The notes under the pieces are model-generated. The model saw only the letters and a program-made list of their open reading frames with translations, made no database searches and had not been told where the DNA came from. From NCBI RefSeq assembly GCF_010915725.1, contig NZ_JAAIJR010000017.1:1-64000 (forward strand): a DNA stretch of 64,000 bases. Reading direction: 5' to 3'. Below, piece by piece: positions 31,401-39,539 of the stretch (positions are counted from its first letter, which is position 1; each line of letters opens with the position of its first letter). A program made the translations under genes and the position numbers. This DNA comes from Thiorhodococcus mannitoliphagus. Lineage in GTDB: Bacteria; Pseudomonadota; Gammaproteobacteria; Chromatiales; Chromatiaceae.

Positions 31401-34400
31401 CTTTCGTTGTGTGCATCGGGACGGCACCAAGTCCTGGTATGCGCTTGGGGCTGGGATCGCGCGACTCTTTCCGGCCGGACGCAAGCTGGCCAGCGCCGAG
31501 TCGGGTCAGGTGCTGTTTCGGCCCGACTGGGAGGCGGAGGTCTGGGAGGGGGCGCCGAGCCTCTCGTATCGCGATCATCAGGGGCGTTATCGCGTGGCGG
31601 CTCTCAATGAGCGCGAGGGCTATTATCGCGATCGCTATCGCAAGGGGGCGCTGCGCCGGGTCTTCGCCCATGAGCACACGGGGCTGCTGACCACCCGGGA
31701 GCGCGAGGCGCTCGAGCTCTCCTTCAATACCGGCGGACATGCCGACGACCCCAACGTGCTCACGGCGACCTCGACGCTGGAGATGGGGATCGACATCGGC
31801 GATCTCTCCACGACCTTGCTGTGCTCGGTGCCGCCCTCGGTCGCGAGCTTCCTGCAGCGGATCGGGCGTGCCGGCCGCAAGACGGGGACCGCGCTGGTGC
31901 TCTCGATCGTCAACCAGCGGCCGCACGACCTCTTCTTTTTCGCCCGACCGGACGATCTGCTGCGGGGGGTGGTCGAACCGCCCGGCTGCTGGCTTGATGC
32001 CTGCGCCGTGCTGGTCCGACAGTTCCTCGCCTATTGCTTCGACACGGCGGTTCACCGCGGTGTCCTGACCGATCTGCCTGGATCGGGCCGGCAGCTCGTC
32101 GACGAGGTGATCGTCAATCAGTCCGGGCACATCCCCAGGTTACTCGCCTGGATGGTGCTCCAAGAGGCCGAGCTGCAACAGGGGTTCCTGGCGCGCTTCA
32201 CCGACCCGCGAGTGGTATTGCAGGACACCGTCGAGCGCTTCCTGGTCGAGACCCGCGCCGAGCGGCTGCGCGAGCGCATCGAGCAGGCGGCGCAGGAATT
32301 CAATAGTCAGCGTCAGCTCTTGCAGAATGCCCGCAATCGCCTGAACGATCAGAAGAAGAAGCTGGACCCTCGGACCGATGGAGAGGCCCTGGCCGAGATC
32401 GAGCGTGAGCAGACGATCCTGTCCGCCCGTACCCGCAAGCTCGGCGAGATCTCGGCGCTGGAGGTCCTGATCGAGCACGGCCTGCTGCCGAACTATGCCT
32501 TTCCCGAGCGCGGGGTGCGCTTCTCCGGGACGACCTACAATCAGTATGCCCAGCAGCGTCGACCGGCGAATGCCCCGGCCGACACGCTGACTTCCGCCGG
32601 CACCGCGGATGCTGGGGTCAAGACCTATGAACTGATCCGTGCCGCCCAGTCGGCCATTCGCGAGCTGGCACCCGCCAATCGTTTCTATACGCACAGCCAT
32701 GTCTTCACCATTCAGCAGTTGGAGATCGGCTCGCGCACCCAGCCGCTGATCGAGGAGTGGGCGGTGTGCGGGGTCTGCGGACATCTGCGCACGGCCGCCG
32801 AGGTCCGTTCACCCGATGCCGTGCCCGCCTGTCCGCAGTGCGGCTATGACGGTCAGGGCGGGCAGACGGATACGGGCCAGCATCGGGCCTTGTTGCCCTT
32901 CCATCGCTCCCAGGCGATCTCTTACATGGAGTATTACGAGTCCTTGTCCGGAGATCGCGGCGAGGTGCGCGAGAATGCCTTCTACCGGCTGGTGCCGAGT
33001 TTCGACACCACGGTCGCACAGGCGAGCGGCGCGGTGGGCCACGACCCCTTGCCGTTCGGGATCGAGTACCGCGCGGCGATCCGACTGCGTGAGGTCAATA
33101 CCGGCTACGGCGATCAGCCGGAGGCTGTGGCCTTTGGAGAGTCGATCCGCGTTCCAGAGGGCTTTGAGGTCTGCGAGCAGTGTGGCGTGGTCGTCCCGCC
33201 GGGCGGGAATCGCGCCGAGGTCAAGCATCGGCGCAGCTGCTCCGGGCGGCGCCAGACCGAGACACTCCACCGCGAGGGACGTGCGGGTGACGCCCATCGC
33301 TGGCGACAGCTCTGGCTTTACCGGGAGTTGCGCTCCGAGGCGATCCGGCTGCTGCTGCCCGAGGTCGAGCCGGAAGACCTGGATACGTTGGAGGCCAGTC
33401 TTTACTTGGGATTGCGGTTGCGCTTCCAGGGTAATCCCGCCCACCTACTGGTCCGCGCGCAAAGCGTGCCGGACCCAGGGGCTTCGATCACCCGCCGCTA
33501 TCTGGTGCTGATGGATGCGGTGCCGGGCGGAACGGGCTTTCTCAAGGCGCTGTATCAGGAAACGGACACGCAGGGGCGGCCGGCTGAGGGGATGATGGAT
33601 GTGCTCCGCCACGCCCTGAATGCGCTCGAGACCTGCGAGTGCCGGCGCCTGCACCAGACGCAGGACGATACGGATGGCTGCTACCGCTGTATCCGCACCT
33701 ATCACATGCAGCACCGGGCGGGGAGTATCAGCCGCGAGCGCGGGATTCGCCTGCTGAAGGATCTTCTCGCGGCGGGCGAGCAGCGGCGGGTGCTGGAGGC
33801 GCTCGATACGATCAATACGGCTTCCTTGTTCGGAAGCGTGCTCGAGAAGCGCTTCGTCGAGCGACTGCGCGCTTGGGTCGAGCAGAACGCTGGGCAATGG
33901 CAGGAGACGCTCATCCAGGGCCGTCGCGGCTTTCGCTTCGTGCTGCCCAGTCCGGACCGTTCCTGGGAGCTTCAGCTCCAGCCACAGCTCGGGCCGGCGC
34001 AGGGTGTGACCAAGCCTTGTCAGCCCGACTTCATGCTGAGCTGTGACGATCCCGCCGTGCGTCCGGTCGCTGTCTTCGCGGATGGCTTCGAGCCGCACGT
34101 CCATCCTGGCGAGCCCGACTCACGCCTGACGGACGACGTCGAAAAGCGCCGCGCCATTCTGGAGTCCGAGCGCTACTGGGTCTGGAGCCTGAGCTGGGAC
34201 GATCTGCTGGATGAGGATGCACAGGCACGCTTGGCGTTTCTGCAACCGCACATCGTCGAGCGCTTGCTGCCGTCGCAGGTGGAGCTCCTCAAGCGACAAG
34301 GGCACGCCTGTCCCGCGCTCGAGCGGTTGAGTGGGCATCCGTGGCAACAGTTGCAGGCGTTTCTGCTCGCCCCGGACGCGCAGAGCTGGAGCGCCTTGGC

Positions 34401-35124
34401 GACCCATGCCGCCGGCTTCTCGCTGGTCTTGCTGGCGGGGCAGGGGATCGGCAGCGAGCCCGCCGCCTTGCAGGCCGCGTTCGAGCTGTGGCGCCGCGGC
34501 GAACGGCCGGCCCCGCTGGCGCCGGGCAACCGAGGCGATTGGTGCTGGATCAATCGTCTGGCGCGGACCGAGGATCTGCTCGTCTATGCCCCCGTGGATT
34601 CGTCACTCATGGCGGCCCGGTTCGATCAGTTGCGTCTGGGCTTGCGTCTGGATGATCGCGCGGAGCACCGTGCCCAGGCCACGGCGTACCGGGTGCAGTG
34701 GCGCTGTTTTCAGGCAATGCTCAATCTGTTCCAGTTCTCGGGCAAGCTGACGCTCTTCACGACCTCGGAAGTCGCGGCGGGGACCGCGCCCGAGCTGCCG
34801 CTCGATCTCGGTGGGTCGATTCCACCGGCCTGGCAGGCTGTGAGCGAGGCGGTCGTCTCGCTGCTGGAGCCGGTGGCTCGGGCCTTGGCGTTGGCCGGCT
34901 GCCCGGTGCCCGAGGTGGAGTACTTCACCGATGATTTGCCGGAAGAGGTTTTCGCCGAGCTGGCGTGGCCGGACCTGTCTCCGCCGGTCGCCATTCTCAG
35001 CGGTGATCAGTGCGCCTTCGCCGAGCGCTGGCAGCTGGCCGGATGGGTGACGGTCACGGATGGAGACATCACTGCTCGAGGTCGGCAATGGCTGATCGAT
35101 CGGCTCACCCAGGCGAATGGGTAG
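28435..35124 (+). CDS. Giant YprA-family DEAD/DEAH helicase with DUF1998 (MZB) region, DruE-like
   Basis: 2229 residues. Motif I is GTGSGKT at 101-107, motif II DELH at 269-272, motif III GTSAT shortly after, motif V TATSTLEMGIDIGDLSTT and motif VI QRIGRAGRKT at 1141-1150, separated from the first half by about 800 residues with two zinc-type pairs (CTEC, CPHC). A further C-x2-C pair set (CGVC, CPQC) lies near 1445-1480. The DUF1998/MZB cysteines are C1734, C1736, C1749 and C1752, inside CECRRL and GCYRC. Length and fused layout resemble Druantia DruE rather than the split DrmA plus DrmB of DISARM. It probably unwinds or tracks invading DNA. The start lacks a strong ribosome site. Confidence 0.88.
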   Translation: MLPATLAFEVRRQVLHYLEATFHMRDSEVERALRRFFTQPGNGLFKGPWLQLRRPFRLASNRGEGFFDLPVPFTPFRHQWLAWQRLTSKGQTPRPVIVTTGTGSGKTECFSVPVLDHCWREHRAGRARGIKAIVLYPMNALAADQAGRFAEAILTSEHLSYEAVVDGTPRRKAHIRVGLYTGRMQPGQEDRSGEEEGTYSEVQIVPPRTPGGKVAYTAITNRVRMQEEPPDILLTNYKMLDYLLMRPKDQGIWRHNDAAPDLLRYLILDELHTYDGAQGADVACLIRRLKARLGVPKGRLCVVGTSATIAESGDETTDDPINRLCDFASTLFEEPISNDAVIGEDRCRLEEIIRPVEDPGRLPDAAECEPREGETASAYARRLAPLFGGPADPVAADDPWLVRVRDRAADPVVAPLAAETLANEDRWGLALGEWLRAQPLFHALLRVTEEGVVLWTELVGRLSTEDFGLRETGDVERRSQVLMGFLALVAQARELRSGRVFPVVPTQIQLWIRELRRIGRVVAPEPCFSWLDDPLPERRQLPTVHCTECGESAWVALHDPDQDSLVRQQVAGLALDDDVRRIYDGWGFERSPSRRLVILSPWREGDDPLPPGGQQELEMTRQFLAPTELTLRTGPGPGPLTGEPTFPVKVVYEQRTLEHNHQPIGVQRCPHCHAEGTLMFLGARAATTASVAIDEVFGSVLNQDPKLLAFTDSVQDASHRAGFFSARTYHFTFRTALQHVVDAAGPTGLPLCEVGAQLLRHWSQPEPGRPGLLREAIATLIPPDLREYGPYLQLRNDPLGRHPEPGFQRDLIERLGWEATSEFSLMLTHGRTMELHGGACLGWEQDAVETTVHRLRARLPGISPALQGLSDAALRLWILGVLHRQRERGGLDHPYLDAYARQNYWGKHPFGRVIDGREIYPPAGRYRPRLLVTERDKAHDHLLVASAAGQQTPWQLVWARRVLEVPAVDDASLLDLLRALLEEGTATGVFRCVHRDGTKSWYALGAGIARLFPAGRKLASAESGQVLFRPDWEAEVWEGAPSLSYRDHQGRYRVAALNEREGYYRDRYRKGALRRVFAHEHTGLLTTREREALELSFNTGGHADDPNVLTATSTLEMGIDIGDLSTTLLCSVPPSVASFLQRIGRAGRKTGTALVLSIVNQRPHDLFFFARPDDLLRGVVEPPGCWLDACAVLVRQFLAYCFDTAVHRGVLTDLPGSGRQLVDEVIVNQSGHIPRLLAWMVLQEAELQQGFLARFTDPRVVLQDTVERFLVETRAERLRERIEQAAQEFNSQRQLLQNARNRLNDQKKKLDPRTDGEALAEIEREQTILSARTRKLGEISALEVLIEHGLLPNYAFPERGVRFSGTTYNQYAQQRRPANAPADTLTSAGTADAGVKTYELIRAAQSAIRELAPANRFYTHSHVFTIQQLEIGSRTQPLIEEWAVCGVCGHLRTAAEVRSPDAVPACPQCGYDGQGGQTDTGQHRALLPFHRSQAISYMEYYESLSGDRGEVRENAFYRLVPSFDTTVAQASGAVGHDPLPFGIEYRAAIRLREVNTGYGDQPEAVAFGESIRVPEGFEVCEQCGVVVPPGGNRAEVKHRRSCSGRRQTETLHREGRAGDAHRWRQLWLYRELRSEAIRLLLPEVEPEDLDTLEASLYLGLRLRFQGNPAHLLVRAQSVPDPGASITRRYLVLMDAVPGGTGFLKALYQETDTQGRPAEGMMDVLRHALNALETCECRRLHQTQDDTDGCYRCIRTYHMQHRAGSISRERGIRLLKDLLAAGEQRRVLEALDTINTASLFGSVLEKRFVERLRAWVEQNAGQWQETLIQGRRGFRFVLPSPDRSWELQLQPQLGPAQGVTKPCQPDFMLSCDDPAVRPVAVFADGFEPHVHPGEPDSRLTDDVEKRRAILESERYWVWSLSWDDLLDEDAQARLAFLQPHIVERLLPSQVELLKRQGHACPALERLSGHPWQQLQAFLLAPDAQSWSALATHAAGFSLVLLAGQGIGSEPAALQAAFELWRRGERPAPLAPGNRGDWCWINRLARTEDLLVYAPVDSSLMAARFDQLRLGLRLDDRAEHRAQATAYRVQWRCFQAMLNLFQFSGKLTLFTTSEVAAGTAPELPLDLGGSIPPAWQAVSEAVVSLLEPVARALALAGCPVPEVEYFTDDLPEEVFAELAWPDLSPPVAILSGDQCAFAERWQLAGWVTVTDGDITARGRQWLIDRLTQANG

Positions 35125-35159
35125 ATATGGCAAGTGGATAGGCACGGGGGATCGAGCGC

Positions 35160-37220
35160 ATGGCTCAATTGATGTGGCGCCGCGAGCTGCTCACGCAGCT
35201 CACCAAGGTACCGGCCAAGGTCAAGAAGAAGTTGGCCGAGCTGCACCGCAAGTTCGAGGAAGACAGCACCCAGGCCAGCCTTCATCTGAAGCCGGTCCAG
35301 GGGGCACGCGATCCGAAAGTCCGCAGCGCCCGGGTCGGCGACGACTATCGCGCGATCATCATCGCGCCGGAGCAAGGCGACACCTATTTGCTCGTGCATG
35401 TCGATCATCACGACGAAGCCTATCAGTGGTGCCAAAGCAAACAGTTCGAGGCACATGGCGCGCTTGGGACGCTGCAGATCTTTGATGTCGAAGAAATAGC
35501 GCGCGCGGTGGCGATCCCTGAGGAATCTTCAGCCGCCGCGTCGGCCGCGGTCGATACCGAGGGATTTTCCGCCGCCTATCCATTGGATTCCCTTGATGAC
35601 GAGGCCCTCTTCACCGCCGGTATCCCTAAGGCGCTGATTCCCGCCGTCCGAGCGGTGCGCACTGACGATGCCTTCGAGCAGCTGGCGGAGTATCTGCCAC
35701 CGGAAGCCGCACAGGTGCTCTATGGTGTGGTCGCGGGGATGTCACTGGACCAGGCGTTGGAGGAAATGCTGGGCGCCCTGGAGACAGCGCCCGTCAAGCC
35801 GGCGGGACCGGGGGATTTCTCGCATCTGGCGCAAGCCGCCAATCTCGATCTGGTGCTGGTGGCGGGTGAGGAGCACCTGAAAGAAATCCTGAGCGAGGAC
35901 ATCGAGGCGTGGCGGATCTTCCTCCATCCCTATCAGCGCAAGCTCGTTCAATGGGATGTGAAGGGGCCGATGAAGATCCACGGAGCGGCCGGCACCGGCA
36001 AGACCGTGGCCCTGATGCATCGGGCTGTGTGGCTCGCCAAACAGACGGCCGACCAGGATCGGGTACTCTTGACGACCTATACCACCAACCTCTCGGTCAC
36101 CATCAAGGCGCTGCTCGAGCGCCTGGCACCGAAGGCGCACCAAGGGATCGAGGTAACCAATCTGCACCAGCTCGCCAGGACCATTGCACTGCGGTGCGGT
36201 TGGCGCGGGAAGGTCGCGGAAGACGCCGACTTGGAGGCACTTTGGGAGCAGGTCCTGTCGCAGGAATCGGATCTCGCGGCCGAATTCAACCAGGACTTCA
36301 TCCGTTCCGAATTCGCCGAGATCGTCGACCCGATGGGCATCGATTCGGAGGATGCCTATTTGACCACCGTTCGCTCGGGTCGGCCGCGAATCGGCCGTGC
36401 TCAGCGAAAGCTGCTCTGGCGGCTGTTCGCCCGCATGCAGCGAGAGCAGGCAAAGCGCAATCTGCTCACCTTCGAGGGCGTGGTGCATCAGGCGCGATTG
36501 GCCGTCGAGCAGGGTCAGTTCCCCAGGTATCGGCATGTGCTGGTGGACGAGCTGCAGGATTTCGGGCTCGAGGCGTTGCGCCTCATTCGGGCACTCAGCC
36601 CGATCGACGAGGGCTTGGCCAATCCGCTGTGTGTCGTCGGCGATGGCCATCAGCGACTCTACAATCGCACCCCGGTTCCAGTCGGACGCGCCGGAATCGA
36701 GGTGCGAGGTCGCTCCCGACGCTTGAAGATCAACTACCGCACGAGCGAGCAGATCAGGCGCTGGGCACAAGGGCTGCTGGCAGGGGTAGAGGTCGATGAC
36801 CTCGACGGTGGTAGCGCCGACACGACGGGCGACCGCTCCGTGTTTCGAGGACCCGATCCGCAGGTCCTTACGGTCGATTCACCGGCTGCGGCCGGAGGCG
36901 CCGTTGTCGACTGGGTGCGGCACCTGCTGGATTGTGGATTCGGCACCCACGAAATTTGTATCACGCCAACCGAAGGTGCCGTCATCAACGCGCTCGAGAC
37001 CGCCGGAATCCCCACCTTGGAGCTGCTTCCTCGCCAAAGAGATCCTGGGCAGGACGAGCCAGGGGTGCGGTATGGCACGAAGAAACGGATCAAAGGGTTG
37101 GAATTTCGAGCTGTCGTGCTGCTGTACCGGGATACCGACGCGGAGGATGCCCGTGAACGATTCGCCAATTATGTGGCGGCGACCCGGGCGCGGGAACTCT
37201 TGCTGGTCTTGAGGACTTGA
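35160..37220 (+). CDS. RelE-like domain fused to UvrD/Rep-type helicase
   Basis: 686 residues. Residues 1-95 resemble a RelE/ParE toxin fold: LLTQLTKVPAKVKKKLAELHRKF, HLKPVQGARDPKVRSARVGDDYRAII, then LLVHVDHHDEAYQWC. The helicase follows with motif I GAAGTGKT at 275-282, motif II DELQD, CVVGDGHQRLYN as motif III, INYRTSEQIRRWA as motif IV, and YVAATRARELLLV as motif VI. UvrD-family proteins with an N-terminal RelE-like part are known, and the part may bind RNA or ribosomes rather than act as a toxin. It begins 35 bases after the giant helicase gene, so the two are probably one operon. Confidence 0.85.
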   Translation: MAQLMWRRELLTQLTKVPAKVKKKLAELHRKFEEDSTQASLHLKPVQGARDPKVRSARVGDDYRAIIIAPEQGDTYLLVHVDHHDEAYQWCQSKQFEAHGALGTLQIFDVEEIARAVAIPEESSAAASAAVDTEGFSAAYPLDSLDDEALFTAGIPKALIPAVRAVRTDDAFEQLAEYLPPEAAQVLYGVVAGMSLDQALEEMLGALETAPVKPAGPGDFSHLAQAANLDLVLVAGEEHLKEILSEDIEAWRIFLHPYQRKLVQWDVKGPMKIHGAAGTGKTVALMHRAVWLAKQTADQDRVLLTTYTTNLSVTIKALLERLAPKAHQGIEVTNLHQLARTIALRCGWRGKVAEDADLEALWEQVLSQESDLAAEFNQDFIRSEFAEIVDPMGIDSEDAYLTTVRSGRPRIGRAQRKLLWRLFARMQREQAKRNLLTFEGVVHQARLAVEQGQFPRYRHVLVDELQDFGLEALRLIRALSPIDEGLANPLCVVGDGHQRLYNRTPVPVGRAGIEVRGRSRRLKINYRTSEQIRRWAQGLLAGVEVDDLDGGSADTTGDRSVFRGPDPQVLTVDSPAAAGGAVVDWVRHLLDCGFGTHEICITPTEGAVINALETAGIPTLELLPRQRDPGQDEPGVRYGTKKRIKGLEFRAVVLLYRDTDAEDARERFANYVAATRARELLLVLRT

Positions 37221-37325
37221 GCGGGCTTGTCCGACGACGCTCGGAAGTTGAGGCTAGAGCGATGGGTTCTTCATGCTGCCGATCGATGGAGACTGCTCCC
37301 CGTGACCGTTTCGTACTCACCACTC

Positions 37326-38195
37326 ATGATCCAGCCCTGTCTGGACTCATCCGAGCTGGCCGCGCAACGCCAGCGTGAGCTGCGCCTGCCGCGCGCGCAG
37401 GCGGCCGCGCTGGGCCGCTCCGCCGTGGAGGCGATCCGGCAAGGGTTCTATCTGAACGGGAAGGGGACGCGTGTTGACTGGCGCGAAGCGGTCGAAACGG
37501 CCCGCGTCGCCAAGCGCAGTCTGCGCCCCGAGGATCCGCTTCCTGAGCAGGATCGCGCCTCTGTCCCCGAGACCCGTGTCCAGGTCAGCAACGAGACCAC
37601 CCTCGGCGCCGCCGAGCGACTCGTCGCCCGCGGTCTGAGGCCCTTGGCCCTCAACTTCGCCAACGGCGTGCACCCCGGCGGCGGCTTTCTGAACGGTGCC
37701 CTCGCCCAGGAGGAAGTGCTCTGCCGCTCCAGCGCGCTCTACACGACCCTCGAGGGCGATCCCATGTACGCCGCCCATGCCCGGCGTCCGCGGCCCGATT
37801 CGACCGACTGGGCCATCTACTCGCCCGAGGTGCCAGTCTTCCGGCGAGATGACGGCGCGCCGCTCGACGCCCCTTGGCCATTGAGCGTCCTAACCTGCGC
37901 GGCGCCCTATGCCCCGGCCATCGGCCAGCCCGAGGCTGGGGATCTCCTCCAGCAGCGCATCCATCGCGTCCTGGCCATCGCCCGCGCCTTCGGCCATGAG
38001 ACGCTGGTGCTAGGCGCCTGGGGCTGCGGGGCCTTCGCCAACGATCCCGTCCGCACCGCCCGCGATTTCCGCCAGGCCCTGGAGACGGACTTCGCCGGTG
38101 CCTTTAGTGAGGTCGTCTTCGCCATCGCCGACTGGTCCCCGGAGCGGCGCTTCCTCGGCCCCTTCCGCGAGGTCTTCACGGCGGACGCGACCTGA
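37326..38195 (+). CDS. TIGR02452-family protein, microbial PARG-like
   Basis: 289 residues. The stretch ALNFANGVHPGGGFLNGALA, then QEEVLCRSSALYTTLE, is the signature of bacterial poly(ADP-ribose) glycohydrolase-like proteins (macro fold; the glycine-rich GGG loop and the QEE catalytic pair). VLGAWGCGAFANDP is the second macro-fold loop. The enzyme should hydrolyse ADP-ribose from proteins or nucleic acid. It follows the RelE-UvrD gene by about 100 bases. Longer starts at 37227 (TTG) are possible, but the methionine at 37326 fits the domain start. Whether it belongs to the defence system or is cargo is open. Confidence 0.85.
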   Translation: MIQPCLDSSELAAQRQRELRLPRAQAAALGRSAVEAIRQGFYLNGKGTRVDWREAVETARVAKRSLRPEDPLPEQDRASVPETRVQVSNETTLGAAERLVARGLRPLALNFANGVHPGGGFLNGALAQEEVLCRSSALYTTLEGDPMYAAHARRPRPDSTDWAIYSPEVPVFRRDDGAPLDAPWPLSVLTCAAPYAPAIGQPEAGDLLQQRIHRVLAIARAFGHETLVLGAWGCGAFANDPVRTARDFRQALETDFAGAFSEVVFAIADWSPERRFLGPFREVFTADAT

Positions 38196-38212
38196 CGCCG
38201 GCAGAGACAGGC

Positions 38213-39040
38213 ATGCGGGTCTACGGCATCGACTTCACCAGTCGTCCCCGCCGCGGCAAGCCCATCACCTTTCTGGCCTGCCGTCTGGAGGGGGATCAGC
38301 TCTGCGCCGGCACCCTTAGCGCCTGGTCCAGCTTCGCGCCCTTCGAGGCGTTCCTCCAGCAGCCCGGTCCCTGGATCGCCGGCATCGATTTCCCCTTCGG
38401 TCAGTCGCGGACCTTCGTGAGCAACATCGGCTGGCCGACGACCTGGTCTGGCTACGTGCGCCAGGCCGAGTCGCTGGGTCGCGCAGGCTTTCGCCAGGCG
38501 CTCGACGCCTATCGCCAGCCGCGCTTATCTGGTGACAAGGAGCACCGCCGCGCGACCGATCGCGCCGCCGGTGCCATCAGTCCGCAGAAGCTCTACGGCA
38601 CCCCGGTCGGTCTGATGTTCTTCGAGGGTGCGCCACGACTCTTGCGGGCCGGGGTGACGATTCCGGGTGTGCAGAGCGGCGATCCCGATCGGGTCTGCGT
38701 CGAGGGCTATCCGGGCCTGCTCGCCCGCCAACTGATCGGCCGCCGCTCCTACAAGCAGGATATCCGTGCTCAGCAGACACCGGAGCGGGATCATGCCCGG
38801 CGGGCGTTGCTGGAAGCCATTCTGGAGGGAGCCGCCGAGCCTGCTTACGGTCTTCGCGTGCAAGCGCCACTGACTCTTGCCGATGATCCCATGGGCGATG
38901 CGCTCGACGCCTTGCTTTGTGCCATCCAGGCTGCCTGGGCCTGGACCCAGCGTGCGGCTGACTACGGTCAGCCGACCTCACTGGATCCACTCGAAGGCTG
39001 GATCGCCGATCCCCATGCCCGGGTAGCTGACTTCGTCTAA
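38213..39040 (+). CDS. DUF429 protein, predicted RNase H-like nuclease fold
   Basis: 275 residues. It begins MRVYGIDFTSRPRRGKP, with the first acidic residue of an RNase H-like fold in GIDF, a second in IAGIDFPFGQ, and late GDALDALLCAIQAAWAW with further aspartates. This pattern is that of DUF429, a predicted nuclease family of unknown substrate. It starts 17 bases after the PARG-like gene, indicating cotranscription. No experimental role is known to me. Confidence 0.78.
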   Translation: MRVYGIDFTSRPRRGKPITFLACRLEGDQLCAGTLSAWSSFAPFEAFLQQPGPWIAGIDFPFGQSRTFVSNIGWPTTWSGYVRQAESLGRAGFRQALDAYRQPRLSGDKEHRRATDRAAGAISPQKLYGTPVGLMFFEGAPRLLRAGVTIPGVQSGDPDRVCVEGYPGLLARQLIGRRSYKQDIRAQQTPERDHARRALLEAILEGAAEPAYGLRVQAPLTLADDPMGDALDALLCAIQAAWAWTQRAADYGQPTSLDPLEGWIADPHARVADFV

Positions 39041-39539
39041 CGGACTGAGCGTCCCGCGACCGGCTCAGCCTTCGTCCTCAAGACCGGCCGATCATCAGAT
39101 CGTTTCGTTTGCTCGCTCCGCAGATTCCCGAGCCAGAGGCGATGGCACTGGTGTACGGCGACATGGCGCCAGACCCCCAGGACCTGTGCCTCCAGCGCCT
39201 CTTCGCAGCGCCGCCGCCTTCCGATAGACCACAGCCAGCGCGTCGCCGAGCTCCCGCGTTAGGATTGGCCCGATCGGCTCTGCCTTGGCGATGTCATGGA
39301 AGGCGTCGCCTCCCCCACCTGGCCGAGCAGAGCCTCATCATCGTCGTTACCCCCTCCGAAGTTGCTGGTCACTACTCGCCTTCTTGCTGTTGTGACCAAG
39401 CGTCCACGTCCACCTCAGGGTGGCGGAGTGATGAAGGTCTCACTTCGGGTGCTGGTCCCTTTGCTAGGATCATCGGTCGGCCACGAACGGGCGTTGTGGA
39501 ATCGCTCTCACGGTCCCTTCAAGAAGGAGTTCGCGCGTC
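39041..39539. other. 500-base stretch without a convincing gene
   Basis: Open frames here have poor codon structure and no family resemblance on either strand. The minus strand between 39100 and 39300 has a short plausible run (FHDIAKAEPIGPILTREL), perhaps a decayed gene end. A TAGGAT box near 39464 with no good -35 is the only promoter hint for the NERD gene. I see nothing firmer. Confidence 0.3.

Noticed and set aside
37227-37325. TTG start for the PARG-like gene
   Set aside because: No ribosome site, and the extra residues precede the domain; the ATG at 37326 is preferred.
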